Positions 9,878-22,366 of a DNA stretch of 64,000 bases are shown in pieces. This DNA comes from Collybia mongolica. Its lineage: Eukaryota; Basidiomycota; Agaricomycetes; Agaricales; Clitocybaceae. The stretch is taken from assembly GCA_013420905.1 (NCBI GenBank), contig JAAXNY010000001.1, positions 7,006,001 through 7,070,000 on the forward strand. Direction: 5' to 3'. Each line of letters opens with the position of its first letter. The stretch's first letter is position 1. The translations under genes were made by a program, and so were the position numbers. Below the pieces are notes generated by a model. The model was not told where the DNA came from and did no database searches. It saw nothing but the letters and a program-made list of their open reading frames with translations.

Positions 9878-10066
9878 ATTTTCAATAGAAGGATATTACG
9901 ACAGTACTTTACGAACATCATTTCTGTGGAAGCTTAATTATTACGACATGAACATACCTGGAAGCAGCGTCTCGCCGAAATTAAAACAAATCAGACTTAA
10001 AATTAAATACAACTATGACCGTATCTATAGGAGTAGGCCCAGGGGCCTGTAACACCTTTCTAAAAT

Positions 10067-12996
10067 TTATGCTACCTCCACAACAGCCGGATGCAATTTC
10101 AATGGGCCTGGTGACATAGCTAAGTGTTTCGAAAGGTCTCGGAAATGTTCTTCATCGGGATCCTGGACTGCGGGCAATATGGCGCAAAGGATGAACACCT
10201 TCTCAGCCATGTCGGCTAACTGGATGAATCTGACCACGTTTGTGCCTTCGCATATACATGTCGTTAGGTCCAACGCAGAACTGCTCGGCTCCTGCACAGG
10301 GCATCAGTATGGAGTAAGGTACTTATTTGGGCGTTATACTCACTAGGTCAATAGGCAACCACGTCTTTCCCCAGGCCTTGTGCGGATTCACAGCCACAAC
10401 AAGGGTGCCCTTTCTAGGCCATTCATTTTCTAAATCAAATAACTTGGTTGCTATCTCTTCTGATGTTCCAGTGCTGAGGCCCAAAGTTTCATAAGTTGAT
10501 CTGATGACTTGGGTTGGGATGCACATGAGTTTCAACGAAAGTAGGCGTTGTTGTGGCTGGACATGGAGCACGCTCTCCAACTTAGATCTAGTGCGATGAT
10601 AAGCACCTGAAACAGGTGAATTATGTGAGGTACTCACAAATGAGCAAGATTCCATTTTAAGGATGTCTCGTGGTCGATATCTATTTCGCATTCCATAATA
10701 CGCACGCCTTCCTCTCCCATCTTAACGAACCATAACCCCGGTACATTGCGGCATGGTTCCATGATCTGGGCCAAGCTTCTCGTGTTGCAAAGAGATTGAT
10801 TGCTTATCGCGTTCTCTACTTCAGGCGGTCTTGCAGAACCATAGACGATATCATTTACAGAATTTTCTCGCTCACGGCCACCATGTATAGCGCTATAGGA
10901 ATGACGACGGGAGCCTGACCGTGAACGCGGGTTGTGAGATGTGTATGAAGGATAGTTAATCATTGTAAGTGGATGTGAGAAATCTCTCCTCCGTTGGTCA
11001 GATGGTGTCGGGTCATGAGCAAAATGGCGAGGAAGAGGCTGAGGGCTGCGAGAAGCGGAATGGTTCCGCGAGTGTGATCGTGACTTTGAGCGATATAAAT
11101 TGTGACGGCGGACTCTATTTGGGAAATGATCAAACCTTCGGTGTTCGGGGCTGCGAGACAGCCGGAGTCGTGGACGCGAACGTGATCGTGAATTCGATCT
11201 ATATGGCGAACGACGGCGAGTACCCTCCCCTACAAGGATCCTCGAGGAGTTCCTCAAGGCAGATGAATGATCTAGTTCACGTCCATAGCGTGCAGATTTA
11301 GGGCTGTATGGAATAGAACGATCAGGCGAATGGGAACGGGACCTTGAGCCATGGGACAATTGGCGCATGTGATCATTAAGGCCCGGGGAATGATACATTC
11401 TTGGACGATATCCATCAGGCGAGCAAGATATACGGCGTCGAGGAGAATGACCGAAGCGATGCGGAGGCAGAGAAGAGGATAGTTGACTCCCGAACGATGA
11501 TGAACGGTGCCTGGATGGACTCACAGAACCACCTTCAGCACCATTATTCATTGTCTGTTCAAAAAACCCTGAGTCTATAAGGATAGCAGTCCCGGACGGA
11601 CCTGGACTCTGCAATCGGGAGTCATGAACATCGGGATCAACCGAAGTGGCGATCTGAGGGGAAAAAACATCGCCATCGACATGACTTTGAGGCCGGGGTG
11701 GGCAACTGTTACTTAAAAGTTCGTAGGGGCCGGCCTTCTCCTTGCCTTTCCGAGAGGGTGGTCGTGGAGACGTCTGTCGGATCTGTTGGGGTGAGCTGTA
11801 TACAAACTCGTGGAGTCGCATCGCCTTGGGTGCCTTGAGGTTGTTTGGCAAGGGAGCCGAGACAGGAGGCGTCGGGAGTGAAGATTGGTGGTCGTTGCTC
11901 GACAGAAGCTCTATTAATGCGTGAGGAAACGTGGACGAGCTGGGCACAGGCAGAGAACCGATAGTACTCAAAGGTCCTGCCAAAGAAGGGGTTGAAGCTA
12001 TCTCATTAGGAATCACATCTGTCTCCACATCTGCGAAGGATCGCGGTATTTCTCTTCCTGATATCGTGCGAGCTTGTATTTGCCTCTCGATTGACTGCAT
12101 CCTCCCTACAAACGATTCGCAAGCTTCATCTGTCAGAATTTCCTGGGCTTTATCTCTTATCTTTTCTAGGTGCGCTTTCTCCGTTTCATAGGCAGGACGT
12201 AGTTGAGTGTTTAGCATGACCAAGGGAAGTAAGACGTCCCTTATCTTTGAAATTATTGTTGGAGTTGGACTTCGAGGTCGATTTCTAGATTCATGTATGT
12301 TCGAATCTTCATTTAATGGTACACCCGTTGAAGGATGTAGACGTTGGTGTATAGGAAGCCTAGATTCCTGAGAGGTGGGGGTAGAAAAGAACCGTGAAGA
12401 TTGGGCTGAGGTTTTCAGAAGAGACATAGGTGGTTTTCCAATTATTTGTTCACTGGATCGGTTCCTTAACGGCGATGTGGCATTTTCGACGTTCTGAGTA
12501 GACGAAAAGCGCAAAAAAGAACAACAAAATTGATGAAAGTTTGCATCAAACAGGCACATTAGCTTACCGCAAAAGAACCGTCCCTAATCGCTGACATGTA
12601 TGGTGTCACTGGCACGGGCGCCTCTGCAATGATAGGATTCTCCATCGATGATGACAGTTCCCTGTATTGATTGTCTTCTTTTGTCCGAAAAATCCGGTCT
12701 ATCAGCGGCACGACCGTATCGCCGCGGCTGCTTGCCCAATCAACATGGATGGGGTCCAGGCGGCTAAGGAGAGAAGGAGGCTGGGAATCAGATGCTGGGA
12801 ATGGAGCATGAGATGGAGAACCAGTGGGAAATGGTGGTTCGTATTTTGGTGTGGCATACTTCGAATGGTGGTGTGGGTGTCTAACGGAGGATGGAGGATT
12901 ATCGTTCACAGGCAATTCCTTAATATGTTTGCGATAATTGCTTGGATTAGCGTCGCATCCCTTCCTCACGCCAATCCGAGCAACCAGGTCCGACAT
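10067..12996 (-). CDS. Large Ser/Arg-rich protein of unknown function
   Basis: Four exons (12996-12568, 12493-10638, 10587-10344, 10291-10067) join in phase to 917 residues starting MSDLVARIGVRKGCDANPSN. The middle (about residues 380-680) is rich in Arg-Ser, Ser-Pro and His, like RS domains of splicing-associated proteins. The last 160 residues are ordered in character (VNPHKAWGKTWLPIDLV, CICEGTNVVRFIQLADMAEK) and are probably the conserved part, shared with agaricomycete hypothetical proteins. I do not recognise a named domain. A nuclear role is suggested by composition only. It is convergent with the cytochrome b5-like gene, 189 bp away. The third exon's 5' site is the one that preserves frame; a nearer AG (after TTTCAG) would put a stop in frame. 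Confidence 0.75.
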
Positions 12997-13881
12997 CTAT
13001 CGGTAAAACAGGTTCAGCGATTCTGGAGGAATCTCGACAACTTCAAGTTGTTGAGAGTGACCGTCGTTCATAACAACGAATGCCGGACCGACCATTCTGT
13101 ACCGGCAATCGGCCCAGTGGCGGCCCACGCTTGGACTGCAGTAGTCAACGGCAGTCGCAGTCCAACTACTGCCACGACGACCACTACCTTCGTCGTTCCT
13201 TATTCACTTGTCGGATCGAAGGTTCAAGTTCACCTGTCGCTACGTCTTATCATGAAAGCATACGAAAGCCATCCAAACATTCGTACACCACACACTGCGG
13301 AGTTCATCTCAGAAACTTCCATAGATACTTACCTGGGGGCTCAGCAGTCAAACACCATGATTAAATCAATGTCGATAGCAGCGCCAGACGCTCTCTGATG
13401 TCTCACGGATGACAACTCTCAGTCAGCTTTCACATTATGAACGGCACAACTCATATTAGAAGGTACCAGTCCTACAGTGGACTCACCAGGAGCTTCATAT
13501 CGAAAGTAATGGCTATGCACGTTCTCGCCTCCGCTGAGATAATAGGTTGTGATCATGCCTGTCCACTCATTTGAACCCAAAAATAAATTGGATTCCTTCT
13601 GCATGCCTTTACTGCTATTTATTTAACCTCAAGGTCCGTCGGCGCGCATAGTCACGCGAGGTGCGTTTCAAAACATACCAAACTCCAACGGCATCCCATG
13701 GACAGAAATGGTAGAAAAGCTCGCATGCAACGTTTGACTTGGTGGAGTCACGTTTTCCGAATCGCGCCATTCGGAATGTAATTCACGCCAATTACTCGCA
13801 AGTTCTCATCGAAAACCCACAGAAGCATGCGTTGAGCACTATAAAAAGCCGAAGTGACCATCATTCTCGACATATGTTCTA
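12997..13881. other. Intergenic; possible small minus-strand gene not resolved
   Basis: On the minus strand, 13604-13484 reads MQKESNLFLGSNEWTGMITT through to FRYEAPG and meets a GTGAGT donor. Between about 13190 and 13007 another minus frame reads protein-like (DYCSPSVGRHWADCRYRMVG, then VVMNDGHSQQLEVVEIPPES) and stops directly before the ATG of the Ser/Arg-rich gene. I could not join the two without a stop. The second may be an upstream exon or uORF of the Ser/Arg-rich gene. Plus-strand frames here are also open, so coding direction is not secure. The stretch 13620-13881 is the dioxygenase promoter. Confidence 0.3.
13840..13847 (+). promoter_or_regulatory. TATA box of the dioxygenase gene
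   Basis: TATAAAAA lies 35 nt upstream of the chosen ATG (13882). This is the only gene in the core with such a clear TATA box, which would fit inducible expression, as expected for a sulfur-scavenging enzyme. Confidence 0.6.
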
Positions 13882-15513
13882 ATGGCACCCACAGCAGTAG
13901 TCGCCTCTAACCCATCGAATGGGAAAATCGTCAAAGATGAAGGAAAGATCTTCAATCCTTTTTATTCACCGTCTATCGGGGATGATGGCGATGACAACTA
14001 TGAGCATTCCCAGTTTAAAGTGGGTTCATAATGATCACTGTCTCTCTTGTTTGACAAATACCACCATATCAGCCCTCGTTCCCGAAACTGTCGTGGGAGC
14101 CATTAACAGAAATTCAAGTTATAGACCGCGGCCTATCTGCTGATCCATCAAAAAAGAGCCTCTTGAATGCGGCACAAAAAGTCAAGCATTTGACCCCTGT
14201 AATTGGTACTGAAATTTTGGGAGTCGATTTGAGGCAGCTCACCGATGCCCAAAAGGATGAATTGTAATTGTATCACTTATCCCCTCACCCTCAGTCAACT
14301 CATTATTATCTGTGCAACAGAGCATTACTCATTGGCGAACGCGGCGTGGTTTGTACGTTAACCCTATTCGCTCAACGCCTGCGAAAACTTATAACACCTC
14401 TCTAGTCTTTCGCGAACAAGAGATCGACATTCATCAGCAACTCGATCTTGCTCGACACTTCGGGCCCCTTCACAAGCACGCAACAACGCCGATTCCCCGG
14501 AATGGTCTAGCAGAAGTCCATGGTAGGCCCAACTCCCATGGAAAACCTACGAAGAACAACCTGACCATTCACTACAGTTGTTTATAATGATTCCTCCCGT
14601 CGCCCCGACCCCGCTGCTTTCTCAAAAATTGAACTTTGGCATTCGGATGTATATGCCCCATTTGTCCCGCATGACTGTCTCTCACAGATCGTCCCAGGTC
14701 TCCTACGAGTTGCAGCCACCAGGTCCAACTTCGCTGAAGATTATCACTGGCCCTGAATACGGAGGCGATACCCTCTGGAGCTCCGGGTAATGCCTCATTG
14801 AAATTTGGATGCCTTGCTCTATTTGACAGCCTTGTGTCAGTTACGCTTTGTATTCATCACTAAGTCCAGGCTTCCAGACGTATCTCGAAGGTCTGTCGGC
14901 TCTCCACAGTGCCGTCGCGCAGGCTGAAGGTGCCCGGGCCGCTGGTCTTCACGTGCGCAGGCAAGAAATTGAGACGGTTCATCCCGTTGTCCGGGTACAC
15001 CCTGCCACAGGATGGAAGAGTGTATACGTAAATCCAGGCAAGCTCTCCAAGCTATCAATGATGCTGGTACTTAAATTTAAACATCTGCCTCCAGGATTTA
15101 CGCGAAGAATCGTCGGAGTGCCGAAGGCAGAATCAGACGCCATCTTGACCTTTCTTTTTCGTCAGATCAGCGAGAACCCAGACCATCAAGTGAGGTTCAA
15201 ATGGGAGCCGAACTCTGTCGCTATCTGGGACAATAGAGTGCGTATTCCATAGAGTAGATACTTGGTGAATTTCTCTTAATGGAAACTACAGGTTGTAACT
15301 CATTCTGCTACGTTTGACTTCTGGCCGGCAACTCGACACGCACTTCGGGCTACCCCACATGGAGAGAAACCGACATCCGTGGCAGACTACGAGAAACAGA
15401 CCGGTAAACAGGCGAGAGACCGGCAACTGGCGATCTGGGAGCAACAGGGGATTAGCTTGCCTGACCAGGATCCTTCTGGAGGAGCGGCAAAAAAGAGAGG
15501 TTATAATGATTGA
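13882..15513 (+). CDS. Fe(II)/2-oxoglutarate-dependent dioxygenase, TauD/JLP1-like
   Basis: Multi-exon gene starting MAPTAVVASNPSNGKIVKDE; exon 1 is 13882-14019 (46 codons) and the last codons are RGYND, TGA 15511-15513. The family features are clear: ILGVDLRQLTDAQKDEL, VFREQEIDIHQQLDLARHFG, HKHATTPIPRNG, the iron-binding HxD in ELWHSDVSYE, the substrate region TSLKIITGPEYGGDTLWSSG, and the distal VTHSATFDFWPATRHALRAT with the third iron ligand His and the 2-oxoglutarate-binding Arg. Homologues use 2-oxoglutarate and O2 to release sulfite from sulfonates such as taurine, or act on related substrates; which one applies here cannot be told. It has at least six introns. No transporter or sulfur-pathway gene is adjacent. 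Confidence 0.92.
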
Positions 15514-16423
15514 GGGGCTGTGATTTTACGTCCCAAGGGGACAGTATGGAACTATGTTAAAGAAATAGCTAAGAATGCGGGGCTGCTTTAAATCTCACAT
15601 CCGCGACCGACGATCTGTAAAATGATCTGATAAATGTTTATATGATCGATCGCTACCCGATCGACTATCTGGCGAAAGCCATCCAGATCTCAGGCTGATA
15701 CCTCCAGATGTTGGGGGATTTCAACCAGGACTACTGTACGTGATGGTTTAAAGTATGGTGCCCGTCAATAGTATGTAGCAGAAGGTTTGAACCAGTGGTT
15801 CCCGTTTAAACTGATGTCGTGTGAGTGGTGTAAGCTGACATTTGAGGGTTTAGGCGTCGCGTTGTCTAAACTGCTGTCAAAAATGAACTGGAGCAACCAA
15901 TGTGTGATGAAGAGTTTGTTCCAACAGGAGGTAGCCCACTTGGATAATAGCTTGTGTACATAAGTGATAGTCCCTTGATGGAGAATACATGATATCTTCC
16001 CCATGTCCAAATATCACTCCTAATCAATAACACATCATTCCAACACCACGGCGGGGATACAGGGGCCTCCGATGAAACGTTTGCGTGATGCCTGGGGTGT
16101 CAATGGAAGCAATGAGGGTATTCCATTGTGCCCGGGGAAGAAATCTTGATCAACAGGACTGCGGACCGGTTATGGCATAGCAAGATAGTAAGCGGACTAA
16201 AAACATGCAATTAAAATAGTAAGAATGTCAACTGGTACGAACAAGTAATGGTGTTTGAACTAAGAATGATTAGTACAAATGACTCTGGGGGTGGTGCCTA
16301 TCATCATACAGGCTTGTATATGGAAAGAACGAAAGGCTCGTCGGCAAGATTATGGCCCCAAGAAAAATGGAGGGCATGTAACAGAGATGTTAAGGGTAAG
16401 ATCCACAAGAAGTATCCTAGATA
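15514..16423. other. Intergenic, no gene seen
   Basis: About 0.9 kb between the dioxygenase and the GATA gene 3' end. An 81-codon minus-strand frame (15765-16010) has no motif and no splice context and is not called. Confidence 0.5.
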
Positions 16424-19303
16424 TTAGCGAGGTGACGTATGGGTCGCAGTGGAGTGTTGCGAGGTTCTCATAAAAGATTGGTGTTGAAGCTGTTCAGGAG
16501 CGTACCCGCGCGCACCACCCGCGGAAGCGGAAGGAGCATTTGTTGCCCACGGTGGAGGAGGGGCTGCTGACAAGGCGCTCGCGCTCTGTGGCATGGGCTG
16601 GTGGGGGTGCTGTGGCTGCTGTGGTGGGGGCACGTGAATTGGTTCAGGGTGCGGGGGTGGAGGCGCAAGGTCTTGGGGCATCATCTGAACAAGTTGAAAG
16701 GAGCCTTGATGGTGTTGCTGGGGTAACGGCTTTCCAGCCTCCATCGGTGAGGTAGGTTCGATCGATTGCTGTGAGCGAGTGTTCTTGGACCGCGAGTGAG
16801 ATTTATCTGCTAGATCGGCAGCCCTTGCGGATGCACGTAATGTATCCATATCGATACGAGGCGCATCTCCATTTCCACCAGCTTTGTCTCTTTTGCGCAT
16901 GAGTTTGGCATAATCTGTCATATCCGGAATTTATTTTGAATTTTGACGCAGTGGGCGGAAACGAAGAAGAACGTACGCAATCCGCAAGCGTTACACAAGG
17001 TTCTCGCCCCATCTGGTCCCCGTCTCCACTCCGGAGTCTCACGGATATTACAAGAGTGGCATTTACCTGGAGGTGTCGCCCGCTGGCCAGACCAAACCGC
17101 GGAAAAGATCAGGGTCGACTCCGACGAATCGTTTAAGGAAGAACGTATACTCACACTTCTTTTTCGGTATTTACTTTTTGGTTGCCCTGCAGTCCCTGTG
17201 CCTCCTGCTGCACTCGTAGCGCGTTTTGTACGTATGATTTCCATGTCCTGCTCTGCTGTTGTTTGCGCCTTTTCAGTAGAAGTAGTATATTGCTGCTGCG
17301 ATTGCTGCTGCTGCTCCCAATCAGACTAGAAACGAGACCAAAGAATGTGATGACGAACCTCCGGATATGATGCTGTATCTGGCCCACCCACGTTGCCATC
17401 TTGGGACATGTCCTCCCAAGGTCTTTTGGGCGGTCGATGATCCTCGGGCGAGGCAGCAACACTCTCGAATTTCGTCCTTTCAGCTTCTGGGAAATTCAGG
17501 CGCCGATATTCTTCCAAAAGTCGAACGACTTGGATCGCCCGTTGCGACATTTCTGCTAACTCTGAAGCAGAAGGCTGGACTTCTGGTAGACTGGCTTGCA
17601 ATTGAGCTAGTAGGTGTAACTCATGATTAGGATGTATACCGAGAATTTAAGACCACAGAACAAACCATAATGGCTTGCAAAGGCATAAAGGGCGGTACAG
17701 TGCTTGACGATCTTCAGAAGGGAAAAATCCCGATGAAAAAAGCATTAAATCGACATTTGTATGAACATACCTCAGACATCGTGCTGTCTCGAGCAGACGT
17801 TTGACGCTGGTCTTGTTCGCTTACCGCATAGGGAATGCGGGTATCGATGTTCGTCGGGACGATGGCAGTCGTTCGGGCCAAGGGTATTTGCTGTGGCTGC
17901 TGTTGCTGTTGCTGAAGTTGAGGCTGGTGCTGAGGGTGCGGTAGATGTTGTTGAGATTGGGATGGCTGTGCCGCTGGTGGTGGTTGAGGATGGGATAATT
18001 GAGGCGGTTGTTGAAGAGGGATTTGAGAATGTTGTGGTTGAGAATGGTGTGGTTGAGAATGTTGCGGTTGGGGGCGTTGCGACTGATGGTGTTGTATTTG
18101 CGGATGTTGTGCTTGAGGGTGTTGAGGTTGGGAGTGCATTTGAGGGTGCTGTGAATGGTGAGGTGGAGGCGGCGGGTGAGGCGGATGTTGTTGATGCTGC
18201 GGCTGCACATGCATCTGTTGGGAATGCTGGGTAGGAAACGACTGAGGCGGTTGTTGATGTGTTGGAATATGGTGAGGATGTTGTGGATGCTGAGTATGTG
18301 ATGGTGGTGGTGGAGGGGGTGGAAGATGGTGAGGGTGAGGATGATGTTGAGGTGGTGGTTGTTGATGATGGGGTTGCTCCCAGGTAACTTGCGGAGGCGG
18401 AGCTGGAGGGGGTCCAGGAGAAGGGTAGGGATTTCCATGGGTTGGCTGGTGTTGGTGATGCGGCGGAGGGTGCGCTCTGGGAGGCATATACTGTTGTGGT
18501 GGCGGTTGATATGGATGATATGTCGGATGAGGGACGGGCACTGCATGGTGGTGCATAGGCTCCTGTGATGCAGGGGCTGGATGGCCTTGATGAGTACCTG
18601 GAGGAGGTTGGTGATAAGAGCCCGGTGGCGGAAGCGATTGCGGCTGTGAGGGGGGGTACGACGCATACTGTGGTGGATATCCAGTCTGCGAGAAGCGCGA
18701 CAATAAATTTTAAGGATATACTGGGGGATACGGGAAGCTTACGTGAGGGGTGCGTACATCACGGGGAGTGCCCATGTTTGCTGAACTCCTTCGTCGTTTT
18801 GCCTGACTTGGGCCATGGGGTCCTTCATCACTCCTAGTGCTCGGTCCAATGTTGAGGGAACCGGGTACGGGCGTTGATTGAGCTGACAATGGCATCCCCG
18901 GCGTCAAGAAACCCCCGTTATCCTGCTTTGAAGCGTATTCAACTTTGGAAGATGGCGGTTCATGGCCAGCTGACAATGGCGGAGTGTGTTGCTGATGGGG
19001 ATGTGGCTGGTGGTGTTGGTGCTGATGCTGGTGGTGCATGGGGATCGCTGGCGGGCTTTGTGGTTGGATGTTAGCTCGATTCCAGGGCTGGACATGACGC
19101 GAAGTATTATCTTGACCGTTGAGGGTGCTTTCGATAGGACCCGCGCTTGGATGCTGAGGACTTTCATGGGCGGAATGACCACGGGGCTGGTACTGGAAAT
19201 TCAGGTCTTTGAGCGACGGGAGGCGAAACTCATCGCGAGCATTAGCCGGGGTAACGAGGGGATAACGAGAATGTTGGGCTGCTGCATGGTGGGTGGATGC
19301 CAT
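16424..19303 (-). CDS. GATA-type zinc-finger transcription factor, NsdD-like
   Basis: Starts [20 protein letters not shown] at 19303; a longer open frame upstream would need a TTG start. Order of parts: a Ser/Pro-rich N-terminus with [10 protein letters not shown], a His/Gln/Pro-rich low-complexity region (about 18690-17790), a helical stretch ([20 protein letters not shown], 17560-17500), a basic patch (KYRKRS), then one GATA finger, [20 protein letters not shown] then RTLCNACGL (Cys-X2-Cys, X18, Cys-X2-Cys). An intron within the finger joins it to [11 protein letters not shown]. The C-terminal tail is Pro/Gln-rich and ends HTSPR. The finger spacing and [19 protein letters not shown] pattern match the NsdD branch, which controls development and secondary metabolism in fungi. 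The target genes here are unknown. Long open frames in other phases reflect the biased CA/GTT-rich codons. Confidence 0.9.
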
Positions 19304-21731
19304 GGCGCGCAAAAAAAAAATGGGCCTGCGGATCGGCGAGAGGAGAGATTGAGATCAGAAGGTGATTTGTTTTTGAATCTGAATATCTGCCGATGACGGC
19401 GGATCTTGAGGTTTGGATATCTGTATGGAGACAACACATGAACACGCTGTACAACGAGGCGCATTACAGATCCATACACGATGCGTTGGTAGAAGTCGAA
19501 GAATGGTGACCAAAACAAACCCGTGCCACTCAGGGGAGTGGGAGGATCGAAGAATCCTAACCCAAAAAAAAAAGATAAGAAAAAAAGCCTGGTGGGGAGG
19601 GGATTCGGAGGAGAGCAAGAGAATCAGGACCACGAAATGAGATCGCAGTCTCTGATATGTTTTTTTTTTAAAAAAGAGGACGGAAGGAGGAGGAGGAGAG
19701 AGGCGAACGTTGAAGGCGAAAATGCCAACAACAGACGACGACCCTTCTGGCCCTGGCAAAAGAAACGCCGAGCTGGGTTAGATCTCGGTACAGCGGAGTC
19801 TTAAATTTAAACTAGAAACTGCATTTTGAGCCAGATCGGTGTTTCATCCTCCCAATTGTTCATAACCACCGGCTTGCGGCTAATCCACTGCCTCAATCCA
19901 AGTCATATGTTCCCCTCATCTCCCTTTTGGAGAAGAGTAAAATAGGATCACCTCAGCCCACTCATCTCACATATCGGCGATCCAATTTACGATCTCACAT
20001 GGTTGCAATACTGCGTGGGAACTGCGCTTCAACGCCGCATCGCCAAATCTAAAAAGGAAGGACTGACCCCGCAGGGCTCCTCATGCCAAAAAGCCGCTCC
20101 AGGCTCCCAATGCCCCCCCCGCTTTCGACAAACACAAGCATCGCTCGTGGCCCTGCCCAATCTTACAAAGACAGTTGGTTGACAATCCTGCCACCAGAAC
20201 TGCTGTCCCTCAACAACACCAATCGTCGTTCCTGAGATCAAGACCCCAAAGCCAAGATCAAGATTAGGGAATATCCGGATCTGACGCCAGGTAAATCACA
20301 GATCCCACATGTGACACAAGCTCCTTAAAGACTGGACAGCACAGAACTGAATTGTAACCAGGACTTCAACCCTGATAACATATATCCACTTGAAAGGCAG
20401 GGTTCGGTGGACGCCCTTCTATCACATCCGAAACTAACATTGGTCGGATGGCCGTCATCTACACTCTACTTTGGGTAAATTTGCCATTGAGATGATAGAT
20501 CTCAAGAGCTGATGTATTACCGACCTACTCCTTCAGGTTAATCATAGGCACCTGCCGTATCACCAAGAACACTCATGTCGGCTCCTCACTGGCATCCTCT
20601 GCTTAACACACCTATATGTATAGATGATGTACTATCATCCCGTCAAAGGTCAAAGTGCCAGACAACTTGAAATGAAGTCCCAGGAGTTTGGACATCATAT
20701 TCATGTGGGTAACACGGTTTCGCGGGATGCCGATTTGGTTAGTTTTCAATCCGCCATAATCGGATAGCCAGACTGTTGGCAGAAAGGAAGAGACAGGCAA
20801 ACGACAGGCGTGTGTACAAGATCATATCATGTCACAGATGGCATGAGGGAGGTAATCCTGTGGTATGACGGTGAGGCACTGAGGCCTAGATCAGTGTTCC
20901 TGGAAGTGAGCTCGAGAGCTGATCCTGAATGATCCTGAGATGAGATAGGATGAGATAGTGGGTTAAAGTCATGCCCAATATGGTATCTTGAAAGGACACG
21001 AGCTTTGATCACCGTCGCTTGTCGAGGAATACGACTTTCATGATAGGTCACCACAGAGTGATCTCGATCCCAAGACAAGATGATGAGGGCAGCTTTTTCG
21101 AGGAATGAAATCGCGTCATAGATTATAGATCCCCCATCGTAACGGGGCCGCTGAGTTATCAATTACAGCTCTCCCTTCAGAACAGCTGTATATCTTCATG
21201 ATGGCTAATAGACAACCTGATCTATAAATCCATTATCATAGTACCTTACACCACTCGTGGCCTCCCATTTATATGATAGGACATATGAAAGCGTAATTTG
21301 TACACATACTCATATCCTTGAACACAGCCGGTACTATATTGAAACACAACATAACACTTTCGCGAGGCAAATACATTGATAAGTGATGATAGACCATGGT
21401 ATCTACTAATGCTCTCTTAGCTATACTTGGCATCCTTGGTGTATAATAATTGTGTTGGACTGTAGGACTGGGTTTGGGGAAAGCGGCACTCAAGTCAGAC
21501 TTTATAGGTAAACTCTTGTACTCCTGTTTCGGCCAACGTGCAGCTGTTTGGCTCAAGTGTGTTTATTTGAATATAACAAACGAGCTCAAGGAATTCACCC
21601 CAATCAATTGTGGGGGATGCACTACGGACAACAAGTTCAAGAATAGCTTCACGAGAGGATCAGAGACATTTACTCATGGTCGGAACTTGATACATATACA
21701 CACCTGGTAATCCTCGTTAATTCCGACTGCT
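19304..21731. other. Long intergenic region (2.4 kb), promoter side of the GATA gene
   Basis: Holds the 5' flank of the GATA gene, with A- and T-runs near 19311-19320, 19564-19573 and 19661-19670, then unremarkable unique DNA. Scattered frames of 60-140 codons overlap each other on both strands and lack motifs. A long upstream region would fit a developmentally regulated transcription factor with a long 5' leader, but nothing proves it. Confidence 0.45.
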
Positions 21732-22107
21732 TCACTTTCCGGTCGACTTGTTCGAATATCCACTCGGAGGAGTGTATTGAGCGTCACCAGCCCCGTTGTC
21801 GTAGTAGGTAGAACCGTCAGTATTCTTGTAGTAGTAGCTGCCATTGCTAGTGGGAAACAAAAAACTCAGGACATCACCAGGCCAATATGGTAGAAGTCGG
21901 GCTTACGTGTTTGAGTAGTGATATCCACTTGACCCGGTGCTGTTGTCTTAGCGGCTGCAGTAATGGTTTCCCTGAGATAGCGAATAAATGATAAGCCACA
22001 ATAGGCCACAATATAATGAAACATTAGAATGTCAGACGAACTTGGTCATTAGTACCACTCCCAGTGTGAGAGTACCCTTTGCCACTGGTATCGCTGCCTT
22101 GATTCAT
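21732..22107 (-). CDS. Possible small Tyr/Ser/Gly-rich protein (GNHYCSR-type), maybe a pseudogene
   Basis: Starts MNQGSDTSGKGYSHTGSGTN at 22107, then across a probable intron GNHYCSR, and across a second intron YHYSNTNGSYYYKNTDGSTY then YTPPSGYSNKSTGK and TGA at 21732-21734. Small proteins with GNHYC and repeated YYYxNxDGSTYY motifs are common in agaricomycetes; I know of no established function. In the simplest splicing, GNHYCSR is followed by an in-frame TAA, so either the intron uses a different acceptor (for example the AG just after that TAA) or the gene is broken. The start, both conserved motifs and the end share one direction and plausible GT-AG sites. It is divergent from the membrane-protein gene at 22367. 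Confidence 0.5.
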
Positions 22108-22366
22108 CTTTGCGAGGTCTAAAATTCGAGGGGGGTTGGATGATTGTGGGAGGTGAAGAAGCTGAGTCAAAGCCGTTCATAAAACGCGTGGCCTAAACAC
22201 GCGTGATCGTGAAGGATCGTTGATATAAGCATGCCCTGAAACGCGCTACAACGGCCCTCAGGTTGGCGGAAAACACGCTTCTTCTCTGATGCAAAATTCG
22301 TGAGGTGTTATAAACATTGTACACTCCCCACAGCAGCTTATTACACCCACGAACCGGATAGGCTCG

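Noticed and set aside
10969..12191. Plus-strand frames opposite the Ser/Arg-rich gene
   Set aside because: Antisense shadows; the minus-strand exons join in phase with proper splice sites.
12667..13398. 243-codon plus-strand frame
   Set aside because: Its first half is antisense to the first exon of the Ser/Arg-rich gene, and it has no domain.
17761..18666. Long open frames in other phases and on the plus strand across the GATA gene
   Set aside because: They mirror the His/Gln/Pro-rich repeat region of the minus-strand gene. Composition explains the lack of stops.
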